From NCBI GenBank assembly GCA_964437415.1, contig CAYTGN010000015.1, forward strand, positions 1 to 64,000: 64,000 bases of DNA. The letters are read 5' to 3'. The notes beneath the pieces are model-generated. The model was not told the origin of the DNA. It did not search any database and saw nothing but the letters and a program-made list of their open reading frames with translations. Position numbers and translations under genes: made by a program. Positions within the stretch are counted from its first letter, which is position 1. Every line of letters starts with the position of its first letter. This document shows positions 28,516-36,133 of this stretch, piece by piece. The DNA comes from CADEDV01 sp964437415 (lineage in GTDB: Bacteria > Bacteroidota > Bacteroidia > Chitinophagales > Chitinophagaceae).

Positions 28516-29187
28516 ATGGAAAAATCGCCTGTAACAAACCCCGGTAAGAAAATAAGCATCCTTATTGCCGATGACCATACATTAGTAAGAGAATTGTGGA
28601 CGGCGATGCTCAACAGCCAGCCCGATATGGAAGTAGTGGCCTCCTGCAGCACCGGTGAAGAAGCTGTTGAAAAAGCAAAAGAACTGAGACCCGATGTGGT
28701 AACGATGGATATCAACATGCCCGGCATGAATGGTTTTGAAGCAGCCGGACTGATCCGTAAATATTCTCCTGCTTCCAGGATCGTTGGAGTATCATTACAC
28801 AGCCAGCCCGCCTATGCAAAACGCATGATGCAAAAAGGAGCCCTGGGCTATGTGACCAAAAATTCTACTTCTGCAGAAATGATCGAAGCCATCAAAGAAG
28901 TGGCAAAGGGCAAAAAATTCATCTGTGAAGAGATCAAAAGAAATCTTTGTGATGCTGTTATCGGTGAAGAAAATAACAATAATGCTATTCACACTTTGTC
29001 CGCCAGGGAGATTGAATGTATTGAACACATCCGCCAGGGTCTTATTTCCAAAGAAATCGCCGAAACGATGAAAATATCCAACAAAACCGTAGAAGTGCAC
29101 CGTTATAATATCCTGAAAAAACTCAACCTGAAAAACACAGCGGCCCTTGTGAATTTCGTCAATAACCAACCTGAGTTTGCCCGATAA
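28516..29187 (+). CDS. NarL/LuxR-family response regulator (third of three)
   Basis: The 223-residue protein has a receiver with ADDHTLVREL, phospho-acceptor D65 in TMDINMPGMNG, and GYVTKNS. A LuxR helix-turn-helix follows (LSAREIECIEHIRQGLISKEIAETM, then SNKTVEVHRYNILKKL). It is more diverged from the other two, and its VEVHR recognition helix is the common NarL form, so it may bind a different site. A clear terminator follows at 29221, closing the regulator cluster before cphA. Confidence 0.9.
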   Translation: MEKSPVTNPGKKISILIADDHTLVRELWTAMLNSQPDMEVVASCSTGEEAVEKAKELRPDVVTMDINMPGMNGFEAAGLIRKYSPASRIVGVSLHSQPAYAKRMMQKGALGYVTKNSTSAEMIEAIKEVAKGKKFICEEIKRNLCDAVIGEENNNNAIHTLSAREIECIEHIRQGLISKEIAETMKISNKTVEVHRYNILKKLNLKNTAALVNFVNNQPEFAR

Positions 29188-29220
29188 TATTTTAGTAAGC
29201 AGTCGTGTTGATTTTTGCAA

Positions 29221-29249
29221 TGGCCCGGTTTCAACCGGGTCATTTTTTT
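29221..29249 (+). terminator. terminator after the response-regulator cluster
   Basis: TGGCCCGGT and ACCGGGTCA form a 9-bp stem (one G-U pair) followed by seven Ts. It separates the third regulator gene from cphA. Confidence 0.85.
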
Positions 29250-29372
29250 GGCCTTATCTCAATTCGGCTCTGATCTCTTGCCTCTTTTTGAGCCCTTTTA
29301 CCAACTTGGCTGTGAAGTCAAAAAAAACTAACTTCCAATCTGCCTTTTGCAGGCAAGATAAAATAACTGTTT

Positions 29373-32021
29373 ATGAAAATATTGGAGATCAAAGTGCTGA
29401 AAGGCCCAAACTACTGGAGTGTCCGCCGCCCCAAACTGATACAGATGAAGCTGGACCTTGAAGAAATAGAACAGCGGCCCACGAATACCATTCCCGGTTT
29501 TCGTGAAAGATTGGAAAAACTGTTTCCCAGTATGTATGAACACCGCTGCAGTGTGGGCAAACCCGGTGGCTTTTTTCAACGGGTGGATGAAGGCACCTGG
29601 ATGGGGCATGTGATCGAACACATTGCTCTGGAACTGCAAACCCTTGCAGGCATGGATACCGGTTTTGGCCGCACCCGGACACCAGAAGGCGAAAAAGAAG
29701 GAGTGTATTATGTGGTGTTCAGTTATATGGAAGAAGATGCCGGTCTGTATGCAGCAAAAGCCTCCGTGAAAATTGCAGAGGCTTTGATTGACGGAACAGA
29801 ATATGATCTTGCAGAAGATATCCAGCAACTAAGAGTGATCAGGGAAGATACAAGACTCGGGCCTTCCACCGGATGCATTGTGGAAGAAGCTGCAAAACGG
29901 GGCATACCTTTTATAAGACTGAACAAGCAAAGCCTGGTGCAGTTGGGTTATGGAATGAACCAGAAAAGGATAAGAGCCACTATCGCATCTACTACTAGCA
30001 ATATCGCCGTTGATATTGCCTGCGACAAAGAAGAAACCAAGCTTTTGCTGGAGGCGGCCGAGATACCTGTGCCAAGAGGAACGGTGATAAGAACAGAGGC
30101 CGGGCTTGATGACGCCATTGAAAAATTTGGTTACCCCCTGGTGATAAAACCGATTGATGGCAACCATGGAAAAGGCAACACTACCAATATCACCAACAAG
30201 GAACAGGCACTGAGAGCTTTTGCAGCCGCCAAAGAATACAGCCGCAGTGTGATCGTGGAGCGTTTCATCACCGGTTATGATTTCCGCTGCCTCGTTATTA
30301 ATTACAAATTCATCTGCGCAGCATTGCGAACACCGGCTTCCGTGGTGGGAGATGGAGTTCACAACATTCAATGGCTGATTGACGAAACCAACAAAGACCC
30401 ACGCCGCGGTTATGGTCATGAAAAAGTGCTGACACAAATAACAGTTGACCAGTTCACCCAAAAAATGCTGGATGATATTGGCTACACACTGGAGACCATC
30501 CCGGCAAAAGATGAAAGAGTATTGCTGAAACCCACAGCGAACCTTTCCACCGGCGGCACATCCACCGATGTAACCGATGAAGTGCATCCCGCTAATATTT
30601 TCATGTTTGAAAGAATCGCAAAGATCATCGGTCTCGACATTTGCGGCATTGATGTAATGGCCTCCGATCTGCGAACACCAGTTGCAGAAAACGGCGGCGC
30701 TATTCTCGAAGTGAATGCAGCGCCGGGATTCCGTATGCACATTGAACCGGCTGAAGGTTTGCCCAGGAATGTGGCCGAACCGGTAGTGGATATGCTTTTC
30801 CCCAAAGGAACAGCAGGCCGCATACCCATCATTGCTGTTACAGGAACAAATGGTAAAACAACCACCACCAGGCTGACTGCGCATATTGCAAAAAGTGCCG
30901 GTAAAAAAGTCGGTTATACCACCAGTGATGGTGTATATATACAAAACCAACTGATGATGAAAGGCGATTGTACTGGCCCGGTCTCGTCAGCTTTTGTATT
31001 AAAAGATCCCACTGTAGATTTTGCTGTGTTAGAATGTGCACGGGGTGGCATCCTGAAAGCAGGTCTTGCATTTCAGAACAGTGAAGTGGCTATTGTTACC
31101 AATGTAGCTGCCGATCATATGGGGCTGGGTGGTATCCATACCCTTGATGCGATGGCAAAAGTAAAGGCTGTGGTGCCGGAAACGGTTTTCCCGCATGGCT
31201 ATGCCGTACTTAATGCGGATGATGACCTTGTTTATAAAATGAAGGATGACCTGAAATGCAATATCGCTTTGTTCAGTATGGACGAGAACAATCCCCGCAT
31301 TAAAGCACATGCAGCTGAAAATGGTTTATCCTGTGTGTATGAAAACGGGTATGTCACCCTGATGAAAGGCAACTGGAAGATAAGAGTGTTGCCTGCTAAA
31401 AGCATCCCCTTGACCTATGAAGCAAAAGCAACACATAATATCAATAACTGTTTACCCGCTGTGCTGGCAACCTACCTGTTCAGGGATATTACGATTGAAG
31501 ACATTCGCACTGGCCTGCAAACATTTATTCCCAGTGAAAGCCTAACACCCGGGCGGTTGAATTTCTTTCATTTCAAAAATTTCACCATGCTGGCCGACTT
31601 TGCCCACAACCCGCATGGTTTGCAGTTGCTTTGTGATTTTGTGAGCAAGCTGGATTATCCTTCGAGAATCGGTGTTATTTCAGGCACCGGTGACCGGAGA
31701 GATGAAGACATCCGTGAACTGGGGGAAATTTCAGCAAAATATTTTGATGAGATCATTATCCGATGTGATAAAAACCTGCGTGGAAGAACGGCCGATGAAA
31801 TCATCGGATTACTGAAAGAAGGTATTGAAAAAATCAATCCTTCTGTTCCGGTGATGACCATTCCAAACGAAGACCAGGCCCTTGATTATATTTATGAAAA
31901 CCCACGGCATGGCGCTTTGTATACCATCATGTGTGATGTGGTGGCCCGTGCTTTGGATAAAATAAAGGAACTGAAGGAAAGGGAGGAGAGTGAGGCGAAA
32001 CCGTTAGCAGTTAGCCATTAG
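29373..32021 (+). CDS. cphA: cyanophycin synthetase
   Basis: This enzyme polymerises aspartate and arginine into cyanophycin with ATP, without ribosomes. The 882-residue protein has the full architecture: N-terminal domain (1-160), ATP-grasp domain (about 165-480, with PLVIKPIDGNHGKG and EVNAAPGFRMH) and a Mur-ligase-like domain (about 485-870) with P-loop VTGTNGKTTTTR, ECARGGIL, TNVAADHMG, and a ligase tail with SGTGDRRDEDIRELG. Length equals cyanobacterial CphA1 (about 870-900) and no domain is broken. It has its own 5' region after a terminator. With cphB nearby the organism should make and degrade the polymer. Confidence 0.94.
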   Translation: MKILEIKVLKGPNYWSVRRPKLIQMKLDLEEIEQRPTNTIPGFRERLEKLFPSMYEHRCSVGKPGGFFQRVDEGTWMGHVIEHIALELQTLAGMDTGFGRTRTPEGEKEGVYYVVFSYMEEDAGLYAAKASVKIAEALIDGTEYDLAEDIQQLRVIREDTRLGPSTGCIVEEAAKRGIPFIRLNKQSLVQLGYGMNQKRIRATIASTTSNIAVDIACDKEETKLLLEAAEIPVPRGTVIRTEAGLDDAIEKFGYPLVIKPIDGNHGKGNTTNITNKEQALRAFAAAKEYSRSVIVERFITGYDFRCLVINYKFICAALRTPASVVGDGVHNIQWLIDETNKDPRRGYGHEKVLTQITVDQFTQKMLDDIGYTLETIPAKDERVLLKPTANLSTGGTSTDVTDEVHPANIFMFERIAKIIGLDICGIDVMASDLRTPVAENGGAILEVNAAPGFRMHIEPAEGLPRNVAEPVVDMLFPKGTAGRIPIIAVTGTNGKTTTTRLTAHIAKSAGKKVGYTTSDGVYIQNQLMMKGDCTGPVSSAFVLKDPTVDFAVLECARGGILKAGLAFQNSEVAIVTNVAADHMGLGGIHTLDAMAKVKAVVPETVFPHGYAVLNADDDLVYKMKDDLKCNIALFSMDENNPRIKAHAAENGLSCVYENGYVTLMKGNWKIRVLPAKSIPLTYEAKATHNINNCLPAVLATYLFRDITIEDIRTGLQTFIPSESLTPGRLNFFHFKNFTMLADFAHNPHGLQLLCDFVSKLDYPSRIGVISGTGDRRDEDIRELGEISAKYFDEIIIRCDKNLRGRTADEIIGLLKEGIEKINPSVPVMTIPNEDQALDYIYENPRHGALYTIMCDVVARALDKIKELKEREESEAKPLAVSH

Positions 32022-32048
32022 TCAGAAGCCAAAAGGCTTAAAAAACCA

Positions 32049-32080
32049 TTTGGCACAAATCCCGGCAACCCCTATTTTTG
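32049..32080 (+). promoter_or_regulatory. promoter of the tRNA-Gln gene
   Basis: TTTG at 32049-32052 and TATTTTTG at 32073-32080 are separated by 20 bases, an excellent match to the Bacteroidota -33/-7 promoter. Transcription should begin near 32087, about 20 bases before the tRNA. Confidence 0.75.
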
Positions 32081-32108
32081 CACCCCGTTCCGAAAGGAAT
32101 GTTCAGGA

Positions 32109-32179
32109 TGAGCTATGGTGTAACGGTAGCACTACAGATTTTGGTTCTGTCTGTCTAGGTTCGAATCCTAGTAGCTCAA
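32109..32179 (+). tRNA. tRNA-Gln (anticodon TTG)
   Basis: A complete 71-nt cloverleaf can be folded by eye. The acceptor stem is TGAGCTA/TAGCTCA, D stem GTG/CAC, anticodon stem ACAGA/TCTGT with loop TTTTGGT (anticodon TTG, reading CAA/CAG). The T stem is CTAGG/CCTAG with loop TTCGAAT, and the discriminator base is A. CCA is not encoded. The 3' half from position 32136 is repeated downstream at 32456-32527. Translation across this gene in the nuclease frame gives a spurious N-terminal extension that should not be annotated as protein. Confidence 0.97.
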
Positions 32180-32183
32180 CGAG

Positions 32184-32208
32184 AGACCTTATGACAAGGT
32201 CTTTTTTT
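32184..32208 (+). terminator. terminator of tRNA-Gln, overlapping the nuclease gene start
   Basis: AGACCTT, a five-base loop ATGAC and AAGGTCT form a perfect 7-bp stem followed by six more Ts. One possible start codon of the GIY-YIG gene (32191) is in the loop and the other (32209) directly follows the T run. Confidence 0.85.
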
Positions 32209-32454
32209 ATGGTGCATGTTTATGTCATTGAAAGCTTACTGGATAAAACCAGGTACACCGGAATGGCTCTTGATCCGCTAAAACGGCTGGATGAACATAA
32301 CAACGGGAAAAACAGATTCACTAAGGGGCACAGACCCTGGAAAATTATCTACACAGAAACTCATTCCGATTGGGCATCTGCAAGGCAACGGGAAAAATAT
32401 TTGAAATCTGCTGCAGGAAAAAAGTGGCTTGTAAAAACACTCAACCACGAATAA
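32209..32454 (+). CDS. GIY-YIG domain nuclease, single-domain (UPF0213/YhbQ-like)
   Basis: The 81-residue protein is a minimal GIY-YIG domain. It has VYV (residues 4-6) and YTG (16-18) at the GIY and YIG positions, the catalytic Arg R26 in LKRLDEHN, and the metal-binding Glu E62 in RQREKYLKS, followed by a short C-terminal helix, so it looks catalytically intact. The start is 32209, or 32191 with six extra residues; the longer frame back to 32050 is tRNA sequence. It has no promoter or Shine-Dalgarno of its own and lies between tRNA-Gln and a second copy of the tRNA 3' half that starts two bases after its stop. This suggests it belongs to a tiny inserted element. Confidence 0.82.
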   Translation: MVHVYVIESLLDKTRYTGMALDPLKRLDEHNNGKNRFTKGHRPWKIIYTETHSDWASARQREKYLKSAAGKKWLVKTLNHE

Positions 32455-32455
32455 A

Positions 32456-32527
32456 AGATTTTGGTTCTGTCTGTACAGGTTCCCTGCCTGACTGCGTCAC
32501 GCAGTCAGGGAATCCTGGTAGCTCAAC
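32456..32527 (+). repeat. duplicated, degenerate 3' half of tRNA-Gln
   Basis: Bases 32456-32474 are an exact 19-bp copy of 32136-32154 (anticodon arm and variable loop of tRNA-Gln). The copy continues to the end of the acceptor stem with three substitutions and a 27-bp insertion in the T-loop at 32483-32509. The insertion contains a perfect 10-bp inverted repeat around TCA. No 5' half precedes it, so it cannot be a functional tRNA. It looks like the displaced original 3' end of the tRNA gene. Confidence 0.88.
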
Positions 32528-32532
32528 AGATT

Positions 32533-32554
32533 CCCCGCCCCGGCGGGGTTTTTT
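32533..32554 (+). terminator. strong terminator after the tRNA fragment
   Basis: CCCCGCC and GGCGGGG form a perfect 7-bp stem followed by six Ts. It probably was the original terminator of the tRNA-Gln gene. Confidence 0.85.
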
Positions 32555-32622
32555 GTTGACCGGAAAGTGGAATTGCCCGGTTCGGCCCATGTTCTTAACT
32601 TGGTCATACAAAATCAAAAAAC

Positions 32623-33300
32623 ATGAAACAGTTTTTTTGCCTTGCAATATTGTTTGCAGCTTTTTCAGCAGGTCATACACAACATTGTACCGACTTTTTT
32701 TTCCTTCAGGATAATAAAACGGTGGAAATGACCAGCTATAATAAAAAAGGAAAGGAAACCGGAAAGATGACCTATGCGGTTTCCAATGTAACCAAAAGCG
32801 GCAGCAGTGTTTCTTCTACCGTTGCTTTTGAATCGTTTGATACAAAAGGAAAATCCACTACCAAAGCCATTAACAATGTGAAATGTACAGACGGAGTGAT
32901 GATGATGGACATGAAAATGTTCATTCCTTCTACCCAGCAGGAGCAAATGGGAACGGCGGCTGCTTCAGCAAGTGATATGTACCTGGAATATCCGGCAAAC
33001 ATGAAAGAAGGTGATATGCTTAAGGACGGGCAGTTCAATATGGATTTTAAAATGCAGAACGGAATGGGCGGCAATGTTTCCGTAAGTATCACCAACAGGA
33101 AAGTGCTGGGCCGTGAATCCGTCACAACAACTGCCGGGACCTGGGACTGCTTTAAAATATCTTATAAAAGCAGGATTGTAATGAAATTAGTAGTGGGCAT
33201 TCCCATTAATGTGGAAACAACAGAATGGTATGCACCAGGAATTGGCGTGGTAAAAACAGAAGCTGGCGGTAGCAGAACAGAAATAACTGCCATTAAATAA
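32623..33300 (+). CDS. secreted protein, DUF3108/TapB-like
   Basis: I recognise only a general family resemblance. The 225-residue protein has a signal peptide (MKQFFCLAILFAAFSAGHTQ), is rich in beta strands, and ends with WDCFKISYK, ETTEWYAPGIGVVKTEAG, a pattern seen in periplasmic DUF3108-type proteins. There are many Met residues in the middle (VMMMDMKMF). It should be exported to the periplasm or outer membrane. A terminator overlapping the convergent rfbD gene follows it. The function is unknown. Confidence 0.65.
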   Translation: MKQFFCLAILFAAFSAGHTQHCTDFFFLQDNKTVEMTSYNKKGKETGKMTYAVSNVTKSGSSVSSTVAFESFDTKGKSTTKAINNVKCTDGVMMMDMKMFIPSTQQEQMGTAAASASDMYLEYPANMKEGDMLKDGQFNMDFKMQNGMGGNVSVSITNRKVLGRESVTTTAGTWDCFKISYKSRIVMKLVVGIPINVETTEWYAPGIGVVKTEAGGSRTEITAIK

Positions 33301-33320
33301 AAATGAAAATACTAATTACG

Positions 33321-33349
33321 AAGCACAGCCTACCCGCTGTGCTTTTTTA
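33321..33349 (+). terminator. terminator overlapping the 3' end of rfbD
   Basis: AAGCACAGC and GCTGTGCTT form a 9-bp stem followed by TTTTTATTTTT. It serves the plus-strand gene ending at 33300. The last codons and stop of the convergent rfbD gene lie within the hairpin. Confidence 0.85.
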
Positions 33350-34220
33350 TTTTTCCCATGCAATGACCAAGACTTTCGTTCCATTTCTTAAGTATGACAC
33401 CGAATGTCTGCTGAATTTTTGAGTTGTCCAGCACAGAATAAGCAGGCCGTTTGGCTGCAGTGGGATACGCCGTAGTAAGAACCGGGTTCACTTTGCAGTT
33501 GCTGCCGGCCAGCTCTTTTATTGCAATAGCAAAATCATACCAACTGATGATGCCATCATTATTGTAATGGTAAATACCGGGAACCCAATTTTCAATTGAT
33601 ACTTGGCAATTGGCAATTATATCCAGGATGGCCTTAGCCAAATCGGCAGCATACGTCGGTGAACCGACCTGGTCGTTCACCACGTTGATCTCATCCCTTT
33701 CCTTCATCAGATGCAGCATTGTCTTCACAAAATTCTTCCCGTATTCCGAATATACCCATGAAGTGCGGATGATGATGGCTTCCGCATTGAATTCTAATGC
33801 CTGTCTTTCTCCTTCCAGTTTTGAAGCGCCGTAAATACTTTGGGGGTTTACGGGTGAATTTTCTTTATAAGGAATAGTTGCTGTTCCATCAAAAACGTAA
33901 TCGGTAGAAATATGAATGAACCGGCAACCATTTTCCCTGCAAACTGCTGCAAGTACTCCCACTGCTTCTGCATTCACCTGGAAAGCAAGTTCTCTTTCTG
34001 TTTCTGCTCTGTCAACAGCCGTGTAAGCTGCACAATTAATGAGGTATTGCGGATGATATGCCCTGAAAGAATTTCTTACCAATTCGAAATGATGGATGGG
34101 CAGATCCTCTCTTGATAAAAAGACAAAGGCAAATTGCGGATACGCTGATTCAAGCTCCCTCAGTTCTTTTCCCAACTGTCCGTTGGAACCAGTTACTAAT
34201 ATCACAGGTTTATCAGTCAT
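33330..34220 (-). CDS. rfbD: dTDP-4-dehydrorhamnose reductase
   Basis: RfbD makes dTDP-L-rhamnose, the last step of the precursor pathway for rhamnose-containing O-antigen or capsule. The 296-residue short-chain dehydrogenase has the nucleotide-binding VTGSNGQLGKEL, NCAAYTAVDRAE, STDYVFDGT, the catalytic YGASK and RTSWVYSEYGKNFV. It overlaps rfbC by four bases and is the last gene of a six-gene minus-strand operon. rfbA and rfbB, needed to make the substrate, are not in the window. Confidence 0.93.
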   Translation of the reverse strand: MTDKPVILVTGSNGQLGKELRELESAYPQFAFVFLSREDLPIHHFELVRNSFRAYHPQYLINCAAYTAVDRAETERELAFQVNAEAVGVLAAVCRENGCRFIHISTDYVFDGTATIPYKENSPVNPQSIYGASKLEGERQALEFNAEAIIIRTSWVYSEYGKNFVKTMLHLMKERDEINVVNDQVGSPTYAADLAKAILDIIANCQVSIENWVPGIYHYNNDGIISWYDFAIAIKELAGSNCKVNPVLTTAYPTAAKRPAYSVLDNSKIQQTFGVILKKWNESLGHCMGKIKKHSG

Positions 34221-34777
34221 CCTTCGAAAAGAAAGCTGTTTCTGCAGTCAGCCAATAAGGGAAGCATTTTATCTTTTTCCGAAATGATCGCTTTGTCAGC
34301 CGGAATTTTCCAATCAATGGCCAACATCGGATCATTATATATAATTCCCCCTTCACTCTCCTTGTTATAAAGAGCATCACATTTATAAAGAAGTTCAGCT
34401 CTTTCACTCAAAACAGAAAAGCCGTGAGCAAACCCTTTTGGTATGAACAACTGCCTTTTATTTTCGGCGGAAAGCTCAATAGCATAATGTTTACCAAATG
34501 TCGGAGAGCCTTTCCGCAGATCAACTGCAACATCCAGAACAGCCCCTGATATTGTTCTTACTAACTTGGACTGAGCATATGGAGGTAACTGGTAATGAAG
34601 ACCCCGTATTACACCAAATAAGGAACTGGATTGATTATCCTGAACAAACTTTAGATCAATCCCTTGCTGTTTAAAGACATCTTCGTTGTAAGATTCATAA
34701 AAATATCCCCTGTCGTCTTCAAAGACTTTGGGTTCAAACACCAGCAATCCGGGAATATCAGTTGTAAAAAAAGGCAT
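34217..34777 (-). CDS. rfbC: dTDP-4-dehydrorhamnose 3,5-epimerase
   Basis: RfbC epimerises dTDP-4-keto-6-deoxyglucose before the RfbD reduction. The 186-residue cupin shows DDRGYFYESYNEDVF, QDNQSSS, VIRGLHYQ with the catalytic His, LDVAVDLRKGSPTFG and IPKGFAHGFSVLSE. Length is typical (about 180-190). Its start is two bases downstream of the preceding dehydrogenase stop and its end overlaps rfbD, so translation is coupled through the operon. Confidence 0.95.
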   Translation of the reverse strand: MPFFTTDIPGLLVFEPKVFEDDRGYFYESYNEDVFKQQGIDLKFVQDNQSSSLFGVIRGLHYQLPPYAQSKLVRTISGAVLDVAVDLRKGSPTFGKHYAIELSAENKRQLFIPKGFAHGFSVLSERAELLYKCDALYNKESEGGIIYNDPMLAIDWKIPADKAIISEKDKMLPLLADCRNSFLFEG

Positions 34778-34779
34778 AG

Positions 34780-36069
34780 TTATAAACTCCAGTAAGAACG
34801 ATTAACAATTTTATTACGGTAAATCCCTTTCAGGTCAGCTACAAGGCCATGAGGCTTGGTGATGCCAGAGAAATACTCATCACCGAGTTGCAGGTAATCA
34901 TTATGTGGCACTGTAACGATCACTGCATCATAATCAGTCCCGTTTTCTTTGCTCAATCCGAAACCATATTCATGCGTTAGCTCTTCCGAATCAGCATACG
35001 GATCTTCCACATCCACATTTATATAATATGATTGCAGGGCTTTCACCACATCCGCCACCTTTGAATTACGGATATCACTGACATTTTCCTTGAATGTGGC
35101 GCCTTTAACCAGCACTCTTGATGATTTCACATCACCTGAATTTTTGATAATATGCTGTACCACTTTTTTAGCTACATACTTCGCCATGTTATCATTGATG
35201 TTGCGTCCTGCAAGGATCACTTCCGCATCATAGCCCAGTTCATTCGCCTTATAGGTAAGATAATACGGGTCAACACCGATACAATGACCACCTACCAGTC
35301 CCGGTTGAAACTTTAGAAAATTCCACTTGGTACCGGCTGCTTCCAGCACTTCATAGGTGTTGATGTTCATCATATCAAAAATGATGGACAATTCGTTCAT
35401 CAAGGCAATGTTGAGGTCTCTCTGTGTATTCTCAATGATCTTGGCGGCTTCAGCCACTTTTATAGAAGAAGCTTTATGTACTCCGGCTTTTACCACCAGT
35501 TCATATACTTTGGCAATTTCTTCCAATGATTCAGTGTCGCATCCGGAAACTACTTTTATAATGCTGGCCAGCGTATGATTTTTATCGCCGGGGTTGATAC
35601 GTTCCGGTGAATACCCCAGCTTAAAATCAGTAATATTGTTTAGCCCGGAAAGTTTTTCAATGACAGGCAGGCAATCTTCTTCTGTGCAGCCGGGATATAC
35701 GGTTGATTCAAATACCACATAATCTCCCTTCTTAATCACTTTGCCGATGGTCTCCGAAGCTTTTTGCACCGGCACAAGATCGGGTACATTGTGCTCATCC
35801 ACTGGTGTGGGAACCGCCACAATAAAAAAGTTTGCTTCTTTCAAAACATCCAATGAATCAGTAAACACAATATCGCAACCCTCAAAATCTTCTTTACTTA
35901 ATTCATTACTGGGGTCAATGCACTGTTTCATCAGCTCAATCCTGCGTGTATTGATATCAAATCCGATAACAGATATTTTTTTCGCAAATTCCAGTGCAAT
36001 AGGCAATCCGACATATCCTAACCCGATAACGGCAAGTCTGGCTTTTTTATCAACTAATTCCTGGTACAT
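34780..36069 (-). CDS. UDP-N-acetylhexosamine 6-dehydrogenase (WbpO/TviB-like)
   Basis: The 429-residue protein belongs to the UDP-glucose/GDP-mannose dehydrogenase family: N-terminal NAD-binding VIGLGYVGLPIALEF, FESTVYPGCTEE, YSPERINPGDK, the active-site Cys in GGHCIGVDPYYL and a C-terminal UDP-binding domain with GATFKENVSDIRNSKV. These motifs fit the WbpO/TviB branch that oxidises UDP-GlcNAc or UDP-GalNAc to the uronic acid for capsule or O-antigen, rather than Ugd, which is encoded separately at 37182. The precise sugar is inferred. Confidence 0.85.
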   Translation of the reverse strand: MYQELVDKKARLAVIGLGYVGLPIALEFAKKISVIGFDINTRRIELMKQCIDPSNELSKEDFEGCDIVFTDSLDVLKEANFFIVAVPTPVDEHNVPDLVPVQKASETIGKVIKKGDYVVFESTVYPGCTEEDCLPVIEKLSGLNNITDFKLGYSPERINPGDKNHTLASIIKVVSGCDTESLEEIAKVYELVVKAGVHKASSIKVAEAAKIIENTQRDLNIALMNELSIIFDMMNINTYEVLEAAGTKWNFLKFQPGLVGGHCIGVDPYYLTYKANELGYDAEVILAGRNINDNMAKYVAKKVVQHIIKNSGDVKSSRVLVKGATFKENVSDIRNSKVADVVKALQSYYINVDVEDPYADSEELTHEYGFGLSKENGTDYDAVIVTVPHNDYLQLGDEYFSGITKPHGLVADLKGIYRNKIVNRSYWSL

Positions 36070-36133
36070 GGATAACTTTAAATAGTTTATGGTTCAAAGA
36101 ATACAGTCATAGAATAAACCGGCACTGAGCAAC

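Noticed and set aside
29829..30950. Long minus-strand open frame (373 codons) inside cphA
   Set aside because: It lies opposite the conserved cyanophycin synthetase; the translation is Cys/His-rich noise typical of antisense frames.
32050..32208. N-terminal extension of the GIY-YIG open frame through the tRNA
   Set aside because: These codons are the tRNA promoter, tRNA-Gln and its terminator. The GIY-YIG homology begins only at about 32209.
32456..32527. Second tRNA-Gln gene
   Set aside because: Only the 3' half is present and the T-loop carries a 27-bp insertion, so no cloverleaf can form.
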